Source of the DNA: a virus
Length of the DNA stretch: 38,232 nt
Strand: one strand, 5' to 3'
Virus record (IMG/VR): IMGVR_UViG_3300023049_000018
Location: 1 to 38,232 of that record
The notes beneath the pieces were generated by a model. It saw only the letters and a list, made by a program, of their open reading frames with translations, did no database searches and was not told where the DNA came from. Of this stretch, positions 7,401-15,857 are shown piece after piece. Within the stretch, counting starts at the first letter, position 1. Every line of letters starts with the position of its first letter. Position numbers and translations under genes: made by a program.

Positions 7401-7653
7401 CTTTATACTCGTCGTCTACTTCTGAAAACTTTACGTTGTTCTTACGCAGGAACTGCTTAAAATCCTCACGTTCCACTTCGGTGTAAAAAGCAGCCATTGC
7501 GTTATTGCCAATCTTATTGTAAGTTGGGTCTGTAGCTCGGTATTCTTTCATTAACGTACTAAAGTCGTAAGGTGTTAGTTCTATGTTCAGCACCTTAGGC
7601 TGTGTTATGTACGTTTCTACTAAGTGAATGTATTGTCGAATATCGTCGCTCAT
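7387..7653 (-). CDS. small unknown protein, 88 aa
   Basis: It starts MSDDIRQYIHLVETYITQPK and continues with LTPYDFSTLMKEY and AAFYTEVEREDFKQFLRKNN. It is acidic and mostly helical, with no membrane segment. AAGG precedes the ATG. It overlaps the Ser/Lys-rich gene by 14 bases, which suggests coupled translation and possibly interacting products. Family not recognised. Confidence 0.6.
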   Translation of the reverse strand: MSDDIRQYIHLVETYITQPKVLNIELTPYDFSTLMKEYRATDPTYNKIGNNAMAAFYTEVEREDFKQFLRKNNVKFSEVDDEYKDGLS

Positions 7654-7663
7654 AAGTGTGCCT

Positions 7664-8410
7664 TTATTTGTCGCCCGAGTAGTCCGGATTCCATGTAATT
7701 TTTATGTCTTTTTCTGGCATTTTCTTCATTAGCTTTAACCCTGTTTTTCTCGCGTGTTCCTTGCCGTTAAACTCTACAGGTTGCCCGTTCTTCTTCCAGA
7801 CCTTGCCGTCAAATGCAATGTACCATGGTCCTGCTTCTAGGTCTTTTTTTGCAGCTATTTTTCTTTTTATTTCTGCTTCTTCGTCGCCTAGTTCAGCATC
7901 CATTTCTCGGCGTTTGAACGTTTGCTTAGCAGTGTCTCCTATATTGCCTGTTGGGAACCTGCTTGGTCTGCTTCTTCGGTAAGGAGCTTCGTTTGTGGTG
8001 TCTGATTGTGCCTGTTCCGCCACTGCTTTTTCTTTTAGCTTTAACTGGTTTCGCAATTTCCTAACGTAAGGGTCGTTAGTTTCTTTCATCTTACCGTATT
8101 TCTTAGTTTCACCAACTGCAATTTCTCCAGGAGCGGCTGCCCCTAGTTCGCCACCTTCCTGCTCAAACTTTATCTTGTATTCTAGATCGTGATATACAGC
8201 GCCCATATAGTCGGCAGCTTTAGTAATCTTCGCAGCCTGCCAGGCCTCGATGCCGTTTGGGTCTGTTACTTGTTTCATCATTTCGTGCAGCTTGATTGAA
8301 TACTGTGCAATCTTGTACAGTTGCGATCTAGCCATTTGCAGTTCGTGATCTGCCTCTGCAGACGCCGCTGCGTTTGCTAGATTCTCGTTTACCTTCTTGT
8401 TCTTAGCCAT
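7664..8410 (-). CDS. unknown, probably virion-associated protein, 248 aa
   Basis: The N-terminal half is helical (ADHELQMARSQLYKIAQYSI, KLHEMMKQVTDPNGIEAWQA, AKITKAADYMGAVYHDLEYK), a pattern I recall from conserved unknowns of marine T4-like phages. A charged linker follows. The C-terminal ~45 residues form a compact-looking unit (GPWYIAFDGKVWKKNGQPVE, then ARKTGLKLMKK). A T4 late-type element (GATAAATA, 8435-8442) and AGGAG stand upstream, so it is probably expressed late. Confidence 0.62.
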   Translation of the reverse strand: MAKNKKVNENLANAAASAEADHELQMARSQLYKIAQYSIKLHEMMKQVTDPNGIEAWQAAKITKAADYMGAVYHDLEYKIKFEQEGGELGAAAPGEIAVGETKKYGKMKETNDPYVRKLRNQLKLKEKAVAEQAQSDTTNEAPYRRSRPSRFPTGNIGDTAKQTFKRREMDAELGDEEAEIKRKIAAKKDLEAGPWYIAFDGKVWKKNGQPVEFNGKEHARKTGLKLMKKMPEKDIKITWNPDYSGDK

Positions 8411-8434
8411 ATGACATTCAGCTCCTAATATTCT

Positions 8435-8442
8435 TATTTATC
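8435..8442 (-). promoter_or_regulatory. T4 late-type promoter element
   Basis: GATAAATA on the minus strand, 24 bases before the ATG at 8410 with AGGAGC between. It overlaps the stop codon of the ParB-like gene upstream. Confidence 0.6.
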
Positions 8443-9064
8443 GTTTTACAGGCTTGCTGCCCATAATATTGTTATCGACGTCTAACGCATTTTTCATTGT
8501 ACCGTCCGGATTGTACACCCCGGACTTATTCTTTTTCTTGCCTTTTGGGTTCGCAATAGCTGCGACAGCGCCTGCACTTGTAGCTCCAGCAGTTGCTGAT
8601 TCAGTTTGCGGCTTAGGAGTCTCAACAGGTGCAATGTCGTAAATGTCTTTATAGTAAGTCTTAGGAAATGCGTGTACTAATGCTAATAGCTTGCGGACCG
8701 GAATGTCAGCACGAATTGTACTAACAGTTGCTCGGGTGTTTACGGCTCCTAACCATCTGTGGTGCCCGTCGATGATATAGTTGTCTGAACTTGCAATAAC
8801 AGGCTTTTCGTTCTTTCGTAACATTAATGCTTTTAACACACCTTTGTCACTGAATTCTTTTTGTATAGGTTTTAATTGCCTTGCTGGAACTCTGTCGCGT
8901 GTGATATTAACACCGTTGTCTTTAAGGTACTCGAGAAACTCAGGGTAGTCATGCTCTTTAATCTGTGGCATCTTCTTGCGAGGAATCCCCAGCGTGTCGC
9001 CTTCATCGGGCTTCTCAATTTTTAGCTCGTTTGTAATATTTTCATCTATGTCAACTAGTTTCAC
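8438..9064 (-). CDS. ParB-like nuclease-domain protein
   Basis: 208 aa with a GTG start at 9064 that overlaps the previous stop (GTGA). Residues ~25-130 look like a ParB/sulfiredoxin-type domain: an N-terminal strand IPRKKMPQIK, then TRDRVPARQLKPIQKEFS, and the hallmark SSDNYIIDGHHRWLGAVNTR (strand, then D-G-H-H-R). In ParB-like folds the GxxR/DGHHR box binds nucleotide. The last ~60 residues are Ala/Lys-rich and disordered. The role in this phage is unknown; no partner ParA is present, so a partition role is unlikely. Confidence 0.72.
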   Translation of the reverse strand: MKLVDIDENITNELKIEKPDEGDTLGIPRKKMPQIKEHDYPEFLEYLKDNGVNITRDRVPARQLKPIQKEFSDKGVLKALMLRKNEKPVIASSDNYIIDGHHRWLGAVNTRATVSTIRADIPVRKLLALVHAFPKTYYKDIYDIAPVETPKPQTESATAGATSAGAVAAIANPKGKKKNKSGVYNPDGTMKNALDVDNNIMGSKPVKR

Positions 9065-9234
9065 TTCTTTGCGCCCTTTCCGTTAGTGGCTAGCTTCTCT
9101 GGCCTGCCATCTTTGTCTACGTTGTTGCCAAATTTTGCTGCTTGAGTCTTTACTTCGTCTGCGTCGACGTCTTGCGTGGTATTTACGCCTTTAACAACTC
9201 TGCCAACTGATTCCGTAACTTCGTGCATTTTCAT
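9061..9234 (-). CDS. 57-aa basic unknown protein
   Basis: An ATG at 9234 opens a frame that begins MKMHEVTESVGRVVKGVNTT and ends DGRPEKLATNGKGAKK, with a TGA overlapping the GTG start of the ParB-like gene. It overlaps the upstream gene by four bases (ATGA). Overlaps at both ends and continuous coding character support a real gene. Its lysine-rich tail suggests nucleic-acid or structural-protein contact. No family is recognised. Confidence 0.6.
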   Translation of the reverse strand: MKMHEVTESVGRVVKGVNTTQDVDADEVKTQAAKFGNNVDKDGRPEKLATNGKGAKK

Positions 9235-9458
9235 TTCTTGCGCCCCCTAAAAGAAGGCACGTTGTCTAGATTGTTGCAAGATTTGAACCATAAGTCAAAC
9301 CATTCCGGAGTTCCCGGCCCGAAACTATTTTCTTCTTCGACTTGTTTTAGCTTAGCGGCAACTGCACTTTGGTCAACCAGTGATTTGGGGCTATATACAG
9401 TATAGCCGTTAAATTCGTTTACCCCAGCCAATTGTTTAATTCGTTCAATTTCGTTCAT
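9231..9458 (-). CDS. small unknown protein, 75 aa
   Basis: The start chosen is the ATG at 9458 (MNEIERIKQLAGVNEFNGY), three bases after the nucleotidyltransferase stop. An upstream in-frame extension lies inside that gene and is less likely. It has a central helix (QSAVAAKLKQVEEENSF) and a C-terminal TPEWFDLWFKSCNNL. I recall similar N-termini (IxxLAG) in small structural proteins of T4-like phages; this is weak evidence. Confidence 0.6.
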   Translation of the reverse strand: MNEIERIKQLAGVNEFNGYTVYSPKSLVDQSAVAAKLKQVEEENSFGPGTPEWFDLWFKSCNNLDNVPSFRGRKK

Positions 9459-9460
9459 AC

Positions 9461-10408
9461 TTACTTCTTGCCGCATAACATTTCGAGTTCTGTTATTCTT
9501 TTTCTAGCATCTAGTAGTAGAGCTGCTATTTCGTGAGTAATTAGCCTGCTCTTGCTAGCTATCTTTAAGTCTGCTCTAATCTTGTCTGTTTCTTGTACGA
9601 GCATATTAGTAATGCTCTCGTTAAACTCAACGCCTTTGAGCTTTGTGTTGGTGTAGTGTTGTATAATCTTCCAAACTTCTGCATCTTTCTTTTGTTTTAT
9701 TAATTGCTTGACTTTTGATACTAACTCGGGGTTGTTGTCTTTGGCTTTACTGAAGAAACTCATTAACTCCATAATACCTACGTTGCCTTCGTAGGCTGCT
9801 TCTTGTGTGTACGAATTAGCTGAATCCTGCTCTTCAGCTGCTACTGGGTCTTTTACGCCCATGCCGTTACGCACTGCTGTAAACATCTTTTCTGCAAGCC
9901 GAGGGTCAGGCACGCCTTGTGTAAATGCTTCTAGGTTGCCAGTTGCCGCTGCTTCTCGCATCTTGCTTGCGCTCATGCCTTCTGCACCGTCTTTGTCTGG
10001 GTCCCGGCTGCCTGCGTTTACAATCTTAATACTATTAAAGTTGTACTCAACACCGTTGTATTTGTTTAGTAGTTCTTCAAAACTATCAACACGATCAGAC
10101 CCTGCAACATAGATAATGTTGTCGTACCCCATGTTGTCTAACTTCTGCAATGCCTGAATTATTGTGCGAACGTTCTGGTCTCCGACGGTAACGCCAGGAA
10201 AGAACTGCTGTGCAAACTTAACCTTAGTAGCAAAGTCCAGCGGATCGGTTTTAGGTTTTTGTGTTTGGCTTAAAAATACGTATGGGTCCCCTGGTAAGCT
10301 TTTAATTTTATCTACTAATTTTTTATGACCAATTGTTGGCGGATTCATACGACCGAATGCAAACACTGCGGTTTTTTTAGCTGATTCAAATAGTTGTCTA
10401 AGTAACAT
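9461..10408 (-). CDS. nucleotidyltransferase, cytidylyltransferase-like (NMNAT/pantetheine-PAT superfamily)
   Basis: 315 aa. The N-terminal domain has the superfamily motifs: GRMNPPTIGH at 19-28 (HxGH-type nucleotide-binding loop, here TIGH) and SASKMR at 146-151 (the ISSTxxR-type motif). IIYVAGSDRVDSF at ~98-110 lies between them. Residues ~170-315 are an added helical region without known motif. Such proteins are common in marine T4-like phages. The substrate cannot be told from sequence; nicotinamide mononucleotide or a sugar/lipid phosphate are both possible. It is joined to its upstream neighbour by a one-base overlap. Confidence 0.8.
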   Translation of the reverse strand: MLLRQLFESAKKTAVFAFGRMNPPTIGHKKLVDKIKSLPGDPYVFLSQTQKPKTDPLDFATKVKFAQQFFPGVTVGDQNVRTIIQALQKLDNMGYDNIIYVAGSDRVDSFEELLNKYNGVEYNFNSIKIVNAGSRDPDKDGAEGMSASKMREAAATGNLEAFTQGVPDPRLAEKMFTAVRNGMGVKDPVAAEEQDSANSYTQEAAYEGNVGIMELMSFFSKAKDNNPELVSKVKQLIKQKKDAEVWKIIQHYTNTKLKGVEFNESITNMLVQETDKIRADLKIASKSRLITHEIAALLLDARKRITELEMLCGKK

Positions 10409-10977
10409 TAATATTCTCCATCCTGAACATTTGGAGTCTCTTCTTGTTGAATCCGACTAACTAGATCTTCTCGTTGAGATTGTGTAAACCTCTTTTGAAC
10501 TGACTGGGGTATGTCGTATTTTTTGCAATATACTTCCAATGCTTTATTAATCATTGGCTCTACTAGACTAGAGAACGATACTCTTTTCTTCTGTTTAATT
10601 GCTGTTGCGACCCTACTTAACGTAGGGTAGTATACTCTTCGATAAAACATAAGATCGTTTTTCATAAAAATATGAAGATCTTCTACAATGTCAAATGGTA
10701 GCTGTTCGTTATCTTCTGTGGAAACTTCTATGTCAAAATTAGCATAGCCCATTTCAAATAACTTATGGGCTAGGCTCTCTGCAAACTCGTCGGATTCTTT
10801 CTCAGTGAGCTGTCTTGGAAGTTCAACTCGCATGACCTGCTCTTCGTTGTCAGTTATAAACGTTTCGTAAAGCGTTTCACTTTCTAGTAATCCGACTTTT
10901 GCAGAGTCTAAGATACTCTCAACTAAGTGTTCTTCTAACTCGTAGTCTGCTAATATAATGCTTACGAAATGTTCCAT
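10408..10977 (-). CDS. unknown acidic protein, 189 aa
   Basis: It starts MEHFVSIILADYELEEHLVE. An acidic N-terminal half leads to a helical C-terminal half containing DLMFYRRVYYPTLSRVATAI and ALEVYCKKYDIPQSVQKRF. The latter recalls conserved unknowns of cyanophage-type myoviruses. No membrane segment or catalytic motif is seen. The gene overlaps the nucleotidyltransferase by one base and follows a virion-like protein by nine bases. Confidence 0.62.
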   Translation of the reverse strand: MEHFVSIILADYELEEHLVESILDSAKVGLLESETLYETFITDNEEQVMRVELPRQLTEKESDEFAESLAHKLFEMGYANFDIEVSTEDNEQLPFDIVEDLHIFMKNDLMFYRRVYYPTLSRVATAIKQKKRVSFSSLVEPMINKALEVYCKKYDIPQSVQKRFTQSQREDLVSRIQQEETPNVQDGEY

Positions 10978-10986
10978 GTTTCTGCC

Positions 10987-11343
10987 TTAGTGGTTGAGCA
11001 AAATGCTATTAACTACGCCGTCAGTGTATATAATCTTTGCTCGAACCCACACGTAATTACCTGTAAAATTTGAAATTTTACTTGTAGTAATTGGCTCAGC
11101 ACCTGTTTCGGGATAATTTGTTTCATAGACAGGAAACCAGTCATTAGTAACTGGTTCACTAGCAAGGGTTGCTTCGATTATTACGGAGCCAACAAACTCA
11201 GTTAATGAGTATTGTACAGTATGGATTCCGTCACTGCGGCCATAGAAGCCATCGCCCTTTACTTGATCTCCGACGATGGTTTCTACCGTGCTGTCTCCAG
11301 GATGTACTTGATGACTTAATATAAGTTGGCTATTTGCTGACAT
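10987..11343 (-). CDS. probable virion structural protein, beta-rich, 118 aa
   Basis: It starts MSANSQLILSHQVHPGDSTV and is dominated by alternating hydrophobic residues (GIHTVQYSLTEFVGSVIIEA, TGNYVWVRAKIIYTDGVVNS). The layout resembles small beta-sandwich decoration or neck proteins of marine myoviruses. No ribosome-binding site is seen. Instead GATAAATA (11349-11356) ends five bases before the ATG, so a late transcript could start at the ATG itself. Confidence 0.62.
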   Translation of the reverse strand: MSANSQLILSHQVHPGDSTVETIVGDQVKGDGFYGRSDGIHTVQYSLTEFVGSVIIEATLASEPVTNDWFPVYETNYPETGAEPITTSKISNFTGNYVWVRAKIIYTDGVVNSILLNH

Positions 11344-11348
11344 ACAGT

Positions 11349-11356
11349 TATTTATC
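11349..11356 (-). promoter_or_regulatory. late-type promoter element abutting a start codon
   Basis: GATAAATA on the minus strand, five bases from the ATG at 11343. If T4 spacing holds, transcription begins at or within a base or two of the ATG, giving a leaderless message. Confidence 0.5.
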
Positions 11357-12024
11357 TACTTTGCATCTTCTACGTATACTAGTTTGTCCACCCTGTTTAT
11401 CTTGTCAACCATAAGACTAATTAAATGCAAAATCCTTTCGTCACGAACGTAAAAAGATACAGCGCCGTGCCCCCATGTCGTCCTGTCAATTCTTCTTAAC
11501 GCTTTTTGCCCGGCCTTGGCTTTGTCTGGGTTATTACGAATCCAGTCAGCAAGCCCAGGCTGAGCTTGCGAGGCCTTGGCTAGCCTAACCAGGTATTGGT
11601 ACTCGTTGCGGTTCCTTGTTACTATTACGTTTGCTTCTCTTAGTATATCCTCTGCTTCTTTTCTTGGCTGCCACAGTCCTCTCGGTGATTCTACTAGTCT
11701 TGCTAGTTGTTTAAGCCATGCTAAGTTATTACTATAGATCGACAACGTTGTGTTCTCGATGCGTAACTTGTAAGCTGTTTGCTTTTCAAACGCTTCATAG
11801 AGTTTCTTGACCTCTAAGAATAGTTCAACTCTTACAGAATATCTCCTATACCTTGTTGTTATTTCTAATGGCTTATTCTCCAAGAATTGAGTTTGCAGCG
11901 TGTCTATAAAAGTTTTTGCAGAAGATAAATTCTTCTGCCGGAATATATGACCAAAAGGATTGTATACGACCAGCTTATACATATACTGGTCGTAGAATAG
12001 TTTGGTTGTTTCAAACTTCTTCAA
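11356..12024 (-). CDS. unknown basic protein, 222 aa
   Basis: It starts MKKFETTKLFYDQYMYKLVV with YNPFGHIFRQKNLSSAKTFI following. It is rich in Arg, Lys and aromatic residues and has helices such as RRYSVRVELFLEVKKLYEAF. Near residue 185 it reads TTWGHGAVSFYVRDERILHL. It overlaps the end of clpA by 14 bases. The high basic content suggests nucleic-acid contact. I do not recognise a family. Confidence 0.6.
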   Translation of the reverse strand: MKKFETTKLFYDQYMYKLVVYNPFGHIFRQKNLSSAKTFIDTLQTQFLENKPLEITTRYRRYSVRVELFLEVKKLYEAFEKQTAYKLRIENTTLSIYSNNLAWLKQLARLVESPRGLWQPRKEAEDILREANVIVTRNRNEYQYLVRLAKASQAQPGLADWIRNNPDKAKAGQKALRRIDRTTWGHGAVSFYVRDERILHLISLMVDKINRVDKLVYVEDAK

Positions 12025-15000
12025 CAGTTTCCTCCAACTCTGTTTTCAGAACAATCTGGCCATTAACAGCGTCAATTGTTACTGAACCACCGTTCTTAAG
12101 ATCTCCAAATAACAATAGCCGAGAAAGCGATCGCTTAATGTCGTTGTCAATAACTCGTTGTAAAGGACGAGCCCCCATTTTAGGATTGAACCCTTTGTCT
12201 ACTAAGTAATCTAGTGCTTCGTCAGTAACTTCAATAGTAACGCCTTTTGCCTCAACCATCCCCTTCAATTCCATAAGGAACTTGCCGACAATCTTCAACA
12301 TAACAGGCTTGCCTAGCTTGCTAAACGTAATAGTACCGTCGAGTCTATTGCGGAATTCTGGAGCAAAGAATTCATTAAACGCTGAACTGTCGTATTCGTC
12401 TCCTTCGTCGTCGTCTGTAAACCCAATTGAGTTCTTTTCAGCATCTTTTGCGCCGAGGTTAGTAGTAAGAATTAATACGCAGTTGCGAGCATCAGCCTCC
12501 TTGCCGTTGGAACCTGTAATTTTTCCATTGTCCATAATCTGCAACAGGATGTTTGCTACGTCCGGATGCGCTTTTTCAATCTCATCTAGCAGCAATACAC
12601 AGTTTGGACTCTCTTGTAACTTAGTAATCAACACACCTGCGTTGTCGTCGAAACCAACGTACCCTGGAGGAGAACCGATCAACTTACTAACACTGTGCTT
12701 CTCCTGATACTCGCTCATATCAATTCTTATGAGTTCGACACCTAGTTGAATAGACAGTTGTTTAGCTGTCTCAGTTTTTCCTGTACCTGTCGGCCCCATA
12801 AACACAAAGCTACCAATGGGCTTGTTCGCAGACTTGAGACCGGCTTGAGCGACAAGGATTTTATCAACAATATTTTCAATTGCCTGGTCCTGCCCGTAAA
12901 CTTCTGATTTCATGTTGCTCTCAAGATTCTTAAGGCCAGCAGTTTCTTTTTCAGCTACGTTCTCAACAGGCAAGTCTACCATTTTAGCAAGCTCGTACTG
13001 GATTTCGTCCGTTGCAACAACACGCTCTGTACCTTCAGGCTTCAGGTTGAAACGAGAACACGCAACATCAATTAAATCAATTGCTTTGTCAGGCAACTTT
13101 TTGTCAGGTTGATATTTTATACTCAACTGAACAGCGGAGTTAATTGCTTCGTCTGTAATCGTAGTCGAGTGATATTCCTCGTAGTACTTCTTGAGTCCAT
13201 GAAGAATTTCTTTGGTAATTTCTGCACTTGGTTCGTCAACAGTTACCCGTTGGAATCTACGCATCAGTGCCCGGTCTTTTTCGAAATACTTGCGATATTC
13301 TTCCCATGTTGTTGACGCTATTACTTTCAAGTTTCCTTTAGACAACGCTGGTTTAAGCATGTTTGCAAGATCGTTAGACTTATCAGACCCACCGGCGCCA
13401 GCGCCGTTCATCATATGCGCTTCGTCAACGAACATAATAGTTTTACCTTTCTTGGACAAGCCTGAAAGCACTAGTTTAAGACGTTCCTCAAAATCACCAC
13501 GATACTTGCTGCCTGCAAGCATGCTGCTAATATCTAAGTTATAAACTTCGTATTCTTGCAGGAACTTAGGAACATTGCCTTGCACAATATTAAACGCTAG
13601 ACCTTCTGCGATTGCGGTATTGTGTGTCACAACATAATTATCCGTAATATACAGATGGCTAGCGTGGTCTATCATAATACATTTAGCATCAGCTACTCGA
13701 CTAAATTCAATTTTATCTAACCCAAGTTTTAAATCAGCATATTGGTAGCTTTCTCCTGGCAATAACGTTTTCTTTCGAGACAATCTTGATAGTTTGTTTG
13801 GTTGCGTAAATCTAATAGCAATGTTATAGCTATCTTTACACGGAGTTTTTGTATTTTTATAAGTGTAAGTTCTATTTTGAGAACATGTAATCTTAGCAAT
13901 TCCTCCGATGCTGCGAACAACTTCTTGAATATCAGTTGCTAGTGTGTTGCTGACTGTGGAAATGGACAGAGCGCCGGTTGTCGATACATAGCCATCGGAA
14001 TCAATAAGTCCGGCTAGTAGGTCGATTTTCTGGCTAGTACCAGCACACTTAAATTTATTAGGTATAAATTTTTCGTGACTTCGCGCTCCGGTTAGTCCCA
14101 ATTTGTTAATTACATCACGGTAATAATGCTCGTATTTTCCTTTTTGATAAAGGTGTCCCGATCGGCCGCCCTGTTTTCGACCTTCTATTACAATTCTATA
14201 CCCTATTTCCGAATTAATGTCCTGTTTAACAGTGTACCCAGATTTAAGTCTTTCGGTAACTAAGTCAACTATTTCTTTGTCAGCAGTCGTAAACGTTCCT
14301 ACCTTGGTGTCTGCAAAACTTCCGTCGCCTAATAAGAATCCAAACAGCCAGGGGTCAATGGGCAATTCTTTATTTGCGGTATCGTCAATGTGCAGCGGAA
14401 ATTTAATACTTTTTAGTTTAGACTTAGGAAGATTTGTAATTTCTTCAAGACTAAGGGTAGTCCATCCTCTTCGCCTCTTGCTACTTCCGCACGCAGTCTT
14501 GTATTTTTCACCAAACTCGCCGTACACTGTCCAAAGGTGCTCTTTGCAAGATTCTGCTTCTCTTCCGTCTTTAAAAGTTAGTTTAAAAATATCCTTTGAT
14601 CCTTGAGGGAAACAGCCGGTAACAGTTGCTTCGTCGCCGCTAGGAACAGTTACTTTATTACCTACTTGAATTTCACCTATAGTAGTCCACCCCCCCGGAA
14701 CTTTAATTTTGCTGTCAAGTGGCTGCGCCTTGCCCACACCCGGATCGCCTACTAGTAACACGTTGTTCTTTGAGCGTCTGCCTAAAGAAAGAGCAATTCT
14801 ATCGAGTTCCTCAGAACGGCCAATTACAGGATCTACGTGTTTCTTCTTAACCTCTTCATTAAGATTAACAGTAAACTGAGTCATTGCCGCAGCAGTCGCC
14901 TCGTCGATTTCTTCTGCCTCACCACCGTTTAGCTCTGCACTCATAAATTCTGCGAATTTATCTTTAGTAATACCTGCTTTTTCGATCCAGTATGCGCTAA

Positions 15001-15361
15001 TAGATTTCTTTTCGCTCATAATACTTATAAAGACATCACTAAGCTCAATGTTAGTCCTGCCACTGAATAGTACCTGGGTAAATGCTCTGTTCAAAACCCT
15101 TTCTACTGCTTGAGTCTTTTTAGGTTTGAACTTAGTAGTGGCGACTTTCATGTCATCACAACCAGATTTTAGATGAACTTCGAGGTTCTTTTTAATGAAT
15201 CCCGGGTCTGCTTTGAAAGCAACAATAGTATCCTCGAAACTTTCCTCACACAACATAGCATGAAGCAAATGCTCTAGAGTGACATACTCGTGCTGTAGTT
15301 TTTTTGCGTCAGAAAGTGCTTTTTCAAATACTAGTTGGAGTTCTTTGCTTGGTTCACTCAT
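12011..15361 (-). CDS. clpA: ClpA-type AAA+ unfoldase interrupted by a class 3 intein
   Basis: 1116 aa as encoded, about 746 aa after removal of a 370-aa intein (E. coli ClpA: 758). Residues 1-~145 are the Clp N domain. The first AAA+ module has Walker A GDPGVGK|T split by the intein, then Walker B TIMFVDEAHMM. The second has Walker A GPTGTGKTETAK, Walker B VLLLDEIEKAHPD, then LTTNLGAKDAE and a C-terminal D2 small domain (NPKMGARPLQRVIDNDI). ClpA unfolds proteins, normally for ClpP; no ClpP gene is in the window. It follows dnaJ and deformylase in one overlapping run. Confidence 0.92.
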   Translation of the reverse strand: MSEPSKELQLVFEKALSDAKKLQHEYVTLEHLLHAMLCEESFEDTIVAFKADPGFIKKNLEVHLKSGCDDMKVATTKFKPKKTQAVERVLNRAFTQVLFSGRTNIELSDVFISIMSEKKSISAYWIEKAGITKDKFAEFMSAELNGGEAEEIDEATAAAMTQFTVNLNEEVKKKHVDPVIGRSEELDRIALSLGRRSKNNVLLVGDPGVGKAQPLDSKIKVPGGWTTIGEIQVGNKVTVPSGDEATVTGCFPQGSKDIFKLTFKDGREAESCKEHLWTVYGEFGEKYKTACGSSKRRRGWTTLSLEEITNLPKSKLKSIKFPLHIDDTANKELPIDPWLFGFLLGDGSFADTKVGTFTTADKEIVDLVTERLKSGYTVKQDINSEIGYRIVIEGRKQGGRSGHLYQKGKYEHYYRDVINKLGLTGARSHEKFIPNKFKCAGTSQKIDLLAGLIDSDGYVSTTGALSISTVSNTLATDIQEVVRSIGGIAKITCSQNRTYTYKNTKTPCKDSYNIAIRFTQPNKLSRLSRKKTLLPGESYQYADLKLGLDKIEFSRVADAKCIMIDHASHLYITDNYVVTHNTAIAEGLAFNIVQGNVPKFLQEYEVYNLDISSMLAGSKYRGDFEERLKLVLSGLSKKGKTIMFVDEAHMMNGAGAGGSDKSNDLANMLKPALSKGNLKVIASTTWEEYRKYFEKDRALMRRFQRVTVDEPSAEITKEILHGLKKYYEEYHSTTITDEAINSAVQLSIKYQPDKKLPDKAIDLIDVACSRFNLKPEGTERVVATDEIQYELAKMVDLPVENVAEKETAGLKNLESNMKSEVYGQDQAIENIVDKILVAQAGLKSANKPIGSFVFMGPTGTGKTETAKQLSIQLGVELIRIDMSEYQEKHSVSKLIGSPPGYVGFDDNAGVLITKLQESPNCVLLLDEIEKAHPDVANILLQIMDNGKITGSNGKEADARNCVLILTTNLGAKDAEKNSIGFTDDDEGDEYDSSAFNEFFAPEFRNRLDGTITFSKLGKPVMLKIVGKFLMELKGMVEAKGVTIEVTDEALDYLVDKGFNPKMGARPLQRVIDNDIKRSLSRLLLFGDLKNGGSVTIDAVNGQIVLKTELEETVEEV
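13619..14728 (-). mobile_element. class 3 intein with LAGLIDADG endonuclease, in the ClpA P-loop
   Basis: 370 residues inserted between Lys and Thr of GDPGVGK|T. Residue 1 is Ala (AQPLDSK), so the usual Cys/Ser1 is missing. The class 3 'WCT' set is present: Trp at intein residue 66 (CKEHLWTV, block B), Cys at 350 (KCIMID, block F) and Thr at 368 (VVTHN, block G). The +1 residue is Thr. Endonuclease motifs are FGFLLGDGS (~129-137) and LLAGLIDSDG (~237-246). It should splice in cis and may home into intein-free clpA alleles. Confidence 0.9.
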
Positions 15362-15857
15362 AGATTTTCTTCCTCAGTGTGTCGCGCTTCTTTTTAGCAC
15401 GTTGTAGTCTAAGTTTACTTACTCTGTCGGTAAATTCGATTCCGTGCAAATGATCGTACTCGTGTAAAAAACATCGTGCATCTATATCGTATAATTCTAT
15501 TATACACTCTTTTCCGGCTGTGTCAAGATAACTTGCAACAATTCCTTTCGGTCTTTTGACTTTTATAATAAGTTCAGGAAAGCTAAGGCAGCCTTCAACT
15601 TCGTCAGTAGTGTTGACGCTAACCTTTTCAATTGTAGGGTTAATAATTGCAAATGGCTTCTTGTTCGTGAGCAAGTACGGCTTCATAACAAATATCTGAG
15701 CATCTAGTGCAACTTGGTTTGCGCTAAGTCCCATTCCGCCTTCTGTGTCCATTATTTCAATCATAGCTGCTTCGATATCAACAGCATTGTGCTCGTCGAA
15801 GTTAAACGGTTTTACTTGCTTCTGCAGCCACTGGTCTGGCGCCTTAACTAATTTCAT
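15354..15857 (-). CDS. def: peptide deformylase
   Basis: 167 aa. All three family motifs are present: GMGLSANQ (41-48), EGCLS (88-92, metal-binding Cys90) and HEYDH (132-136, two metal-binding His and the catalytic Glu). It removes the formyl group from nascent N-terminal Met. Phage deformylases are common in marine myoviruses. It overlaps dnaJ upstream by 14 bases and clpA downstream by 8, forming a protein-maturation and quality-control group. Confidence 0.93.
   Translation of the reverse strand: MKLVKAPDQWLQKQVKPFNFDEHNAVDIEAAMIEIMDTEGGMGLSANQVALDAQIFVMKPYLLTNKKPFAIINPTIEKVSVNTTDEVEGCLSFPELIIKVKRPKGIVASYLDTAGKECIIELYDIDARCFLHEYDHLHGIEFTDRVSKLRLQRAKKKRDTLRKKIYE

Noticed and set aside
12282-14606. 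Plus-strand frames opposite clpA and its intein.
   Set aside because: Antisense shadows with biased composition; the minus strand is fully explained by ClpA and intein motifs.
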